Shown piece by piece: positions 7,680-13,664 of a stretch of 17,545 bases of DNA. Position numbers and translations under genes: made by a program. The notes beneath the pieces were generated by a model. The model ran no database searches and was not told where the DNA came from. It saw only the letters and a program-made list of their open reading frames with translations. Each line of letters starts with the position of its first letter. The stretch's first letter is position 1. Origin of the DNA: an uncultured Verrucomicrobiae bacterium (GTDB lineage Bacteria; Verrucomicrobiota; Verrucomicrobiia; Palsa-1439); NCBI GenBank assembly GCA_937927265.1, contig CALBCO010000087.1:1-17545 (forward strand), written 5' to 3'.

Positions 7680-8450
7680 ATGGACCACGCTTTTTCCATT
7701 TTGGCGCAGACCACGTTGGCTTTCGGGCTGGCGGTTGCCGGCGGAGCAGTCAGCGCGGTTATGCGCTTGTCCCATTCCCGATTGTGCGCGTGGATCAGTT
7801 TGGCGGCCGGCACGTTGTTGGGCGTGACGCTGTTTAACATCCTGCCCGAAAGCGCCGCCTCGTTGCGGACCGGGGAATGGTTGTTGGCGCTGGGATCGGG
7901 CTACGTGGTGTTTTATCTCATCAGCCACTATGTCTATCATGTCTGCCCGGCCTGCGCGGCGAGCCATTTTGACGAAGCGACCGCGCACCGCTTCAGCGAG
8001 ATTGCGACGGCTTTGATTGTGGCGCTCGCAATTCACAGCACGATGGATGGCTTGGCGTTGGCGGCGGGGCACGAGTGCGCGCACGGCCACGAATTGGGGG
8101 TGTCGTTGTTGACAGCGATTTGTGTTCATAAAGTGCCGGAAGGCCTCGCGTTGGGCGCCTTGTTGGTAGGCGCAGGATTCCGCCCCGGCGCAGTGATCGG
8201 CTGGGTCGCCGCGGTCGAGGCCACGACGATTCTCGGCGGTGTGCTGGGGTTGTTGTTGTTGCCCACGGGTACTCGTTTATTTTGGGTGGCTGCGGTACTG
8301 GCTCATGCCGGGGGCGGATTCATATACTTGGCGGCGCACGCGATTCTTGGTGAACTCGTGCGCCATGGTAAAGCTGTTGTGCTCGGTGGTTTCTTGGTGG
8401 GCATCGTCCTCATTGGCGCGCTCAACTTTGTGTTAAGGGGATGGGGATGA
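7680..8450 (+). CDS. ZIP-family divalent metal transporter
   Basis: The 256-residue inner-membrane protein should import zinc or another divalent metal into the cytosol. About eight hydrophobic segments are visible. The two metal-site helices carry the ZIP signatures: HSTMDG at 119-124 (His119, Asp123; relatives usually have HNxxDG) and HKVPEG at 150-155 (His150, Glu154). A loop rich in possible ligands (HECAHGHE, about 131-138) lies between them. Another loop, at about 87-96, holds HVCPACAASH with Cys89, Cys92 and two His, an uncommon CPxC element that may bind metal. ATG 7680 is preceded by AAGGAG at 7666-7671 with normal spacing. The stop overlaps the next gene by ATGA. The metal specificity cannot be assigned, and no Zur- or Fur-like operator was recognised. 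Confidence 0.88.
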   Translation: MDHAFSILAQTTLAFGLAVAGGAVSAVMRLSHSRLCAWISLAAGTLLGVTLFNILPESAASLRTGEWLLALGSGYVVFYLISHYVYHVCPACAASHFDEATAHRFSEIATALIVALAIHSTMDGLALAAGHECAHGHELGVSLLTAICVHKVPEGLALGALLVGAGFRPGAVIGWVAAVEATTILGGVLGLLLLPTGTRLFWVAAVLAHAGGGFIYLAAHAILGELVRHGKAVVLGGFLVGIVLIGALNFVLRGWG

Positions 8451-8962
8451 GCCGGCGTTGGGCGTATTGGATGGGGGGCGCGTCGCTCGCGGTGATCGTG
8501 GGGGGCGCGGCGTTGTTGGCGTACTGGCGTACGCGTGAGGCGCGGCAATACAGTCAGCCTCATTCCGTGCGTACCTACGGCGGGACCAACTACGTCGTTG
8601 CCATCCAACAAACCACGATTGGCCGCACCGAGACCGGGTATGTGTTGTTGTTGACAGTACGCTTGACGAATCCCAACCCCTTTCCTGTTCGGCTCGACCG
8701 GCAGATGTTCGTGCTCGCCGACCACGACAAGGATTTTTACCTGCCAACAGTTGAGGGTGCCGCGTCGCGCTGGATTGACCTGCCGGCGGGCGGTGTGCTC
8801 GAAAAAGAAACCCTGAGTTACGTCGTGCCGCCCGACTCGTTCGACGGCGTGGTTGCGGTGCAACTGGGCCACCAATACTGGACGCTGGTCAAGGAGGTCG
8901 GCGACTACACGGAAAATTTGGCGCCGGGACAATTCCGGTCGTTCCGGCGTCGGCACTGGTGA
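8447..8962 (+). CDS. Unrecognised single-pass membrane protein with a beta-sandwich-like domain
   Basis: This 171-residue protein has a basic N terminus, one membrane helix (about 7-26), and an extracytoplasmic domain rich in beta strands. The stretch YVLLLTVRLTNPNPFPVRLD followed by RQMFVLADHDKDFYLP looks like an immunoglobulin-like or telokin-like fold of the DUF4352 kind, but I cannot assign the family with confidence. It overlaps the ZIP stop by ATGA, and the DUF4230 gene follows after seven bases, so the three are very likely co-translated. ATG 8447 is preferred over ATG 8441 because AAGGGG (8435-8440) is correctly spaced only from 8447. A periplasmic or cell-surface role is likely; the function is unknown. 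Confidence 0.78.
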   Translation: MSRRWAYWMGGASLAVIVGGAALLAYWRTREARQYSQPHSVRTYGGTNYVVAIQQTTIGRTETGYVLLLTVRLTNPNPFPVRLDRQMFVLADHDKDFYLPTVEGAASRWIDLPAGGVLEKETLSYVVPPDSFDGVVAVQLGHQYWTLVKEVGDYTENLAPGQFRSFRRRHW

Positions 8963-8969
8963 GGCGAAC

Positions 8970-9587
8970 ATGTGGCGTCAAATCAAATTTTACACGGTGA
9001 GCGCAGTCCTTGTTGGTTTGTTGTTTGCTTGCGGGTATCTCTCCGTATTCGGTGGGCGGCGCGGCGAAGTGCGGCGCACCGTGGACGCCCCCGTTTTGGT
9101 GCGGGAAATCCAGCAACTCAGCGAACTGGTCACCGTCCGCTGTGTCCTCCAGAAAGTCATCGGCCTGAAAGAGGAGAAGGTGCCTTTCGGTGCGGAGTCG
9201 GTGTTGTTGTTGGTGCAGGCCAACGTGCTGGCTGGGGTGGACCTCGCGGCATTGCAGCCCGACGACGTGACAGTGGCCGGGAATGGGGCAGTGACCGTGC
9301 GACTGCCAGCCGCCCGAGTGTTGCATGTGTTCGTGGATGACAAACAGACACAGGTTTGGGATCGCAGCAAGACGTGGTGGACGCCGTGGGTGCCGCTCAA
9401 TCCCGACCTGGAGCAAAACGCTCGTCGGGCGGCGTTGGTGGCCGCTCAGGCGGCGGCTGTGGAAGCGGGGCTGTTAGGGCAAGCCCGTTCCAACGCGGAA
9501 ACCGTGGTCCGCAACTTTCTCCGCGCCACGGGCATTACCAATGTGGTGTTTGCCGCGCCTACAGCGGAAGACACGCCTGCGCATTGA
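8970..9587 (+). CDS. DUF4230 family membrane-anchored protein
   Basis: This 205-residue protein has one N-terminal hydrophobic segment (about 9-27) and then a domain matching the DUF4230 pattern. The parts are an opening REIQQLSELVTVRCVLQKVI (45-64), a central hydrophobic strand set (LLLVQANVLAGVDLAAL, about 79-95) with a VTVRLPAARVL motif (108-118), and a helix that starts EQNARRAALVAAQAAAVEAG and runs to about 185. The family's biochemical role is not known to me. Members are typically anchored and face outward from the cytoplasm. The start is ATG 8970, with GAGG at 8961-8964 overlapping the previous stop. The longer frame from 8853 lies inside the upstream gene. Context links it to the ZIP transporter and the small beta-rich protein. 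Confidence 0.82.
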   Translation: MWRQIKFYTVSAVLVGLLFACGYLSVFGGRRGEVRRTVDAPVLVREIQQLSELVTVRCVLQKVIGLKEEKVPFGAESVLLLVQANVLAGVDLAALQPDDVTVAGNGAVTVRLPAARVLHVFVDDKQTQVWDRSKTWWTPWVPLNPDLEQNARRAALVAAQAAAVEAGLLGQARSNAETVVRNFLRATGITNVVFAAPTAEDTPAH

Positions 9588-9611
9588 CATTGCCGGTCGT
9601 TCAGGCATCAT
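9584..9611 (+). promoter_or_regulatory. Candidate promoter of the tolC-like gene
   Basis: A perfect -35 hexamer TTGACA (9584-9589) spans the DUF4230 stop codon. After 16 bases comes CATCAT (9606-9611), four of six matches to the -10 consensus. Transcription would begin at about 9618, three bases before the ATG at 9621. That agrees with the lack of a Shine-Dalgarno sequence before this gene. The assignment is by eye. Confidence 0.35.
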
Positions 9612-9620
9612 CGCGCCCAC

Positions 9621-11093
9621 ATGGTGGCAATACGGTATCTGTTACTCCTGATTTGGATTTGGGTCTGCGCCCCTGGACTGTTGCATGCGACAGAGACCCG
9701 GTCGTTGACCTTGACCGAATGCATCGAGCGGGCGTTGGCCCACAATCTGGAAATCCAGGTTGAACGGCTCAATCCGCGGATCGAAACGTGGGGCATCGTC
9801 CGTCAACAAGCGACCTTCGAGCCGTCGTTGTCTGGCAAACTCAGTTACGAAAACGAATCCACTCCTGTCGCCACCACCGGCGACGACTCGACGAAAAGCC
9901 GGTCGCTCACGGGCAAATTGAGCCTCGGCGGCACGTTGCCAACCGGTACCGAATACGTGCTGTCGGCCTACGAAAACCGCACGTCCGGCACGGGCACTGA
10001 TGGCTTCGATTTCACAGGCACAGCAGCCGTGACGTTGACGCAACCGCTGTTGAAAGGATTCGGCTTCGACGCGAACTTGACCCACTTGCGCGTGGCCCGG
10101 AAAAGCCGGCAGCTCGCGTTGGATGGCTTCGCCCAACTCGTCCTGAACACCGTCAGTGACGTTTGCAAGGCCTACTACGAATTGGTGTTCGCCATCGAAA
10201 ACCACAAGGCCAAGCTCGAAGACCTCAACCGTGCCAAAGCATTGTTGAGCGACAACCGCAAACGGGTTGAACTGGGCGTGCTTTCGCCGTTGGATGTGAC
10301 GCAGGCGGAAGCCGGCGTCGCCGAGCGCGAAGAGGCCGTCATTGTCGCTGAACGCACCATCAAAGACCGCGAGAACGCCCTGAAGCGATTGATCCTGCCG
10401 GAAGTCACGGCCTTTGGCGGGCAAGCTCTCGTGCCGGTGGATTATCCGGTGGTGCAGATGGTGGAAACCGATGTTGGGAGGAGCATTCGCGCTGCCCTGA
10501 TGCAGCGTCCCGATTACCGGCAAGCCAAAGAACGCGTGGAACAGCAAGGGTTGCGGGTCCGCTACGCTCGCAACCAGCTCTGGCCGCAGGTGGACTTGAC
10601 CGGCAGTTACGGTTTCAATGGCCGGGCCGGGACCTTTGGCGATGTCGCCAGTGACTGGGGCGACGCGCGCGATCCCGTCTGGAGCGTCGGCGTTGTGGTC
10701 ACGGTGCCGCTGGGCAACCGGCGCGAACGGGCGGATTACCACTCCGCCCGGCTCCAAGCCGAACAAGCACTGCTCCAACTCAAACAACTCGAACAAAACA
10801 TCGTCGTCCAAGTGGACAACGCCGTCGGCCAGGTGCAGACCAACCTCAAGCGCGTGGACGCCACGCGAGCGGCCAGTCGTTTGGCGGAGGAATCGCTGAA
10901 GGCCGAGGAGACGAAACTGCGGGCGGGCACTTCGACAAGTTTTCTCGTGTTGCAGGCGCAAGCGCAACTCGCCAGCGCCCGGTCGGCGGAGATTCGTGCC
11001 CGTACTGATTACGCCATCTCACTGGTGGAACTGGCCCGGCTGGAGGGCACTTTGCTGGCCCAATACGGCATTACCCTTGCCACGGAGGACTGA
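9621..11093 (+). CDS. TolC-family outer membrane efflux protein
   Basis: The 490-residue precursor has a cleavable signal peptide (about 1-23, ending GLLHA) and the two-repeat layout of TolC-like proteins. Each half opens with an amphipathic strand and helix region. The first repeat holds SLTLTECIERALAHNLEIQ (28-46) and the beta-strand pair leading to TQPLLKGFG (about 140-148). Long coiled helices follow, with LGVLSPLDVTQAEAGVAERE near 225-244, and the second repeat has LRAGTSTSFLVLQAQAQLASAR near the C terminus. It should form a trimeric outer-membrane channel for export or efflux. No membrane-fusion protein or inner-membrane pump is encoded nearby, so its partner lies elsewhere. The gene follows the DUF4230 gene by 33 bases. 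Confidence 0.92.
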   Translation: MVAIRYLLLLIWIWVCAPGLLHATETRSLTLTECIERALAHNLEIQVERLNPRIETWGIVRQQATFEPSLSGKLSYENESTPVATTGDDSTKSRSLTGKLSLGGTLPTGTEYVLSAYENRTSGTGTDGFDFTGTAAVTLTQPLLKGFGFDANLTHLRVARKSRQLALDGFAQLVLNTVSDVCKAYYELVFAIENHKAKLEDLNRAKALLSDNRKRVELGVLSPLDVTQAEAGVAEREEAVIVAERTIKDRENALKRLILPEVTAFGGQALVPVDYPVVQMVETDVGRSIRAALMQRPDYRQAKERVEQQGLRVRYARNQLWPQVDLTGSYGFNGRAGTFGDVASDWGDARDPVWSVGVVVTVPLGNRRERADYHSARLQAEQALLQLKQLEQNIVVQVDNAVGQVQTNLKRVDATRAASRLAEESLKAEETKLRAGTSTSFLVLQAQAQLASARSAEIRARTDYAISLVELARLEGTLLAQYGITLATED

Positions 11094-11104
11094 GCGTACA
11101 CGCC

Positions 11105-11857
11105 ATGCACCCCATCTTTCTTCAGTTTGGTGATTTTGCCATTCACACCTACGGCGTGCTCGTGGCCATCGGTTTCATGCTCGGTCTCACACTGGCGGCG
11201 CGACAGGCTCGTCGGGCAGGACTGCCGGCGGAACAAATCACCAACCTCGGCGTCTGGCTGATCGTGGCCGGCATGACTGGCGGCAAGCTATTCCATGTGA
11301 TGTTTTTCTGGCCGGAATTCAGTGCCGCGTGGCGGAGTGCCGGCTGGAAATCCTTGCGGGAAGGGTTTGTGTTCTACGGTGGCTTCATCGGGGCGAGCGT
11401 GGCGGCGGTCGTGTACTGCCGGCGACATCGCTTGTCGTTGTGGACCGTGGCCGACGTGTTTGCGCCCTACGTGGCCCTCGGTCATGCGTTCGGCCGGCTG
11501 GGGTGTTTCTTCAATGGCTGCTGTTTCGGTCGGGAATGTCACCTGCCGTGGGCCGTCCGTTATCCGCCGCCGCATGAGTGGGCGGGCGTCGCCGTGCATC
11601 CGACTCAGCTCTATGAAGTCGTCGGCAATCTCGTGATCTTTGCCGGACTAAGGCTGTTTTACCGGCATCGCCGGTTTCCGGGGCAGGTCTGGTGGCTGTA
11701 CGTGCTCAGTTATGGCCTGTTGCGGTTTGGGGTGGAGTTCACGCGCGGCGACTATCCGTACTACTTGGGGCGCTTCACCATTGGCCAAGCCATCGCCGCC
11801 ATGCTGATTGCGGTTGCCGCCACGAGCTTGGTGTGGCTCAGGAGACAGGCAAAATGA
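11105..11857 (+). CDS. lgt: Prolipoprotein diacylglyceryl transferase
   Basis: Lgt moves diacylglycerol from phosphatidylglycerol to the lipobox cysteine of prolipoproteins in the inner membrane, the first step of lipoprotein maturation. The 250-residue protein begins with the typical HPIFLQFGDFAIHTYGVLVA and has about seven membrane helices. It shows the YGG motif at 91-93, the signature GRLGCFFNGCCFGR at 130-143 (Arg131, Asn137), HPTQLYE at 165-171, and the late LLRFGVEFTRGD (205-216) with conserved Arg and Glu. The Cys-rich signature variant occurs in many non-enterobacterial Lgt proteins. The ATG at 11105 lies 11 bases after the tolC-like stop. The nearest GGAGG is rather far upstream (about 11084-11088). 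A 24-codon open frame overlaps its stop by ATGA. Confidence 0.95.
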   Translation: MHPIFLQFGDFAIHTYGVLVAIGFMLGLTLAARQARRAGLPAEQITNLGVWLIVAGMTGGKLFHVMFFWPEFSAAWRSAGWKSLREGFVFYGGFIGASVAAVVYCRRHRLSLWTVADVFAPYVALGHAFGRLGCFFNGCCFGRECHLPWAVRYPPPHEWAGVAVHPTQLYEVVGNLVIFAGLRLFYRHRRFPGQVWWLYVLSYGLLRFGVEFTRGDYPYYLGRFTIGQAIAAMLIAVAATSLVWLRRQAK

Positions 11858-11928
11858 AACGGCGCGCGTTCGTCCCGGACGGGTCGAACACCGAACAGGT
11901 GGGCGGGTACGCCAGCGAGCAAGCCTGA
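11854..11928 (+). CDS. Possible 24-residue small protein overlapping lgt
   Basis: An ATG at 11854 overlaps the lgt stop by ATGA and opens a 24-codon frame ending at TGA 11926-11928, just before the RluD-type gene. The peptide begins MKRRAFVPDGSNTEQVGGYA, has a basic start, and has no membrane segment or domain I recognise. CAGGAGA at about 11838-11844 could serve as a ribosome-binding site. The coupling-type overlap and the fit within the 92-base gap are suggestive, but a chance frame of this length is common in GC-rich DNA. It may instead simply be lgt-rluD spacer. Confidence 0.25.
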   Translation: MKRRAFVPDGSNTEQVGGYASEQA

Positions 11929-11949
11929 GTGTTGCGAGGTGGGTGATTG

Positions 11950-12855
11950 ATGGAACTCGCGGTCAGGATACCCGGTCAGCGGCTGGATTTGTTGTTGCGG
12001 GCGAACCTGCCGGGACATTCGCGGTCGTTTTTGCAAAAACTCATCGCCGACCAGCGCGTGGTGGTCAACGGCCAACCCAGCAAAGCAAGTTACCGGGTGC
12101 GCGCAGGCGACCGGATTGTAGTTACGATTCCCCCGCCGGTCCCGCCGGTCGCCCAGCCGGAAGACATTCCGCTTCAGGTGCTGTACGAGGACGATGATGT
12201 GGTGGTGTTGAACAAGCCGGCTGGATTGGTGGTCCACCCCGCCGCCGGCAACCAGACCGGCACCCTCGTCAACGCGTTGGTGCATCGGTATCGGGGCCAA
12301 CTGGCCGGCATCGGCGGCGTCGAACGCCCCGGCATCGTGCATCGGCTCGACAAAGGCACAAGCGGCTGCCTAGTGGTGGCACGGACGGACGCGGCGCACC
12401 AGTCGTTGGTGAACCAGTTTCGGGCGCGGACGGTGCGAAAGGTGTATCGGGCGGTGTGTGGGGGGAAATTCGCGCGGCCGACGGGACGCATTGAAACCAC
12501 CATTGGCCGCAGCATGCACGACCGCAAGAAGATGGCCGCCGGTGCGCCGCGCGGCCGGACGGCGGTGACGGATTATCAGGTGTTACGCCAGTTCGCGGAA
12601 TATGCGCTGGTGGAGTTGACGATCCATACGGGTCGCACGCATCAGATTCGGGTGCACATGGCGCATGTGGGGCATCCGGTGGTGGGCGATCCCGTGTACG
12701 GCAAATCAGCGAGCGCCAGTCGCGCCTTGTCTATTTCGGTTGCCCGGCCGCTGTTGCATGCCTATAAACTCGGTTTCCAACACCCGCGTACGGGCGAGTG
12801 GGTGGAGTTCACCGCTCCCGTGCCGGCTGAAATGGAGCAACTGTGTCCGATTTGA
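11950..12855 (+). CDS. rluD: RluD-family 23S rRNA pseudouridine synthase
   Basis: The 301-residue protein should isomerise uridines to pseudouridine in RNA, most likely in helix 69 of 23S rRNA if it is a true RluD. An S4 RNA-binding domain occupies about 10-60 (RLDLLLRANLPGHSRSFLQK). The catalytic domain contains LNKPAGLVVHPAAGN (87-101), the active-site loop GIVHRLDKGTSG with catalytic Asp134, and the later motif TGRTHQIRVHMAHVGHPVVGD. RluC and RluA relatives are hard to exclude by eye, so the exact target is inferred. The frame opens at TTG 11947, but ATG 11950 has GAGGTGG at 11936-11942, seven bases upstream. Its 3' end overlaps the uracil-DNA glycosylase start by 13 bases. Confidence 0.9.
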   Translation: MELAVRIPGQRLDLLLRANLPGHSRSFLQKLIADQRVVVNGQPSKASYRVRAGDRIVVTIPPPVPPVAQPEDIPLQVLYEDDDVVVLNKPAGLVVHPAAGNQTGTLVNALVHRYRGQLAGIGGVERPGIVHRLDKGTSGCLVVARTDAAHQSLVNQFRARTVRKVYRAVCGGKFARPTGRIETTIGRSMHDRKKMAAGAPRGRTAVTDYQVLRQFAEYALVELTIHTGRTHQIRVHMAHVGHPVVGDPVYGKSASASRALSISVARPLLHAYKLGFQHPRTGEWVEFTAPVPAEMEQLCPI

Positions 12856-13595
12856 AAACCATCGTGGACGAGACCATTGCCGCGCTCGAAGATCTGAAGC
12901 GCGCCGGTGTGACACATGTGGCGGTGAAGCAGGAAACCCTCGCTGAATTAGTAGGCATATATCGCCGCACCGCCCCCAAACCCGTCGCATGGGCGGCACC
13001 TGTCTGCTCTGCCGTGACAGCGGATTCGCCCTTGGCGGAATTGGCGGCGCAGACCCAAGTTTGCGTGAAATGCCGGGCACTCGCACGCGACCGGACCCAT
13101 GTCGTATTCGGCGTCGGCAACCCGCGCGCCGAATTGATGTTTATCGGCGAAGCGCCGGGCGCGGACGAGGACGCGCAGGGCGAACCGTTTGTGGGGCGGG
13201 CGGGGCAGTTGTTGACGAAGATTATCGAGGCCATGGGTTTTGAGCGGCGCGAAGTGTATATCGCCAACGTATTGAAATGCCGGCCGCCCGAGAACCGCCC
13301 GCCAGAGCCGGACGAAGTGGCTCATTGCCTGCCGTACTTGTTGCGGCAGATTGAATTGATCCAGCCGCGCGTGATTGTGGCGCTGGGGGCGACGGCGTTG
13401 AAGGCGTTGCTGGAAGTCAACCTCGGCATCACCAAGATGCGTGGGAACTGGTACACGTTCCGCGATATTCCCATCATGCCGACGTTTCATCCCGCCTATT
13501 TGTTGCGCAATCCGGCCGCCAAGAAGGAAGTGTGGGCCGACATGAAGGCTGTTCTTGCCAAACTCGGCTGCCCCGTGCCGCCCACCAGGAAATAG
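12843..13595 (+). CDS. Type 4 (family 4) uracil-DNA glycosylase, iron-sulfur type
   Basis: This 250-residue enzyme should excise uracil from DNA to start base excision repair. The family 4 signature is clear: motif A GEAPGADEDAQGEPFVGRAG (102-121) and motif B HPAYLLRNP (216-224). Four cysteines, Cys74, Cys77, Cys146 (NVLKCRPPENR) and Cys162, have the spacing of the [4Fe-4S] cluster ligands of this family. The first 65 or so residues form an extension (helical 1-40, then a low-complexity linker) not needed for catalysis. The GTG start at 12843 has GGAG at 12834-12837 and lies inside the 3' end of the pseudouridine synthase gene, so translation is probably coupled. It is the last gene before a convergent hairpin. 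Confidence 0.92.
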   Translation: MSDLKTIVDETIAALEDLKRAGVTHVAVKQETLAELVGIYRRTAPKPVAWAAPVCSAVTADSPLAELAAQTQVCVKCRALARDRTHVVFGVGNPRAELMFIGEAPGADEDAQGEPFVGRAGQLLTKIIEAMGFERREVYIANVLKCRPPENRPPEPDEVAHCLPYLLRQIELIQPRVIVALGATALKALLEVNLGITKMRGNWYTFRDIPIMPTFHPAYLLRNPAAKKEVWADMKAVLAKLGCPVPPTRK

Positions 13596-13612
13596 TCGCA
13601 GACCAAAAGCCG

Positions 13613-13639
13613 GCCGCCCCGGCCTGGGGCCGGGGCGGC
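13613..13639. terminator. Strong hairpin between convergent genes
   Basis: A perfect 12-bp GC-rich inverted repeat (arms 13613-13624 and 13628-13639, loop TGG) sits in the 69-base gap between the stops of the uracil-DNA glycosylase gene and nrdJ. Read on the minus strand, the stem is followed within a few bases by CTTTTGG, a short T run, so it best fits an intrinsic terminator for nrdJ. On the plus strand no T run follows, though it may also slow the oncoming transcript. Confidence 0.75.
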
Positions 13640-13664
13640 GGGGAGAGTTGACGGCGCGCGTCAG

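Noticed and set aside
9642..10967. 441-codon open frame on the minus strand
   Set aside because: Antisense to the tolC-like gene; no recognisable motif.
12131..12150. Short tandem repeat CCCGCCGGT
   Set aside because: Two copies only, encoding the Pro-rich linker between the S4 and catalytic domains; no sign of a repeat element.
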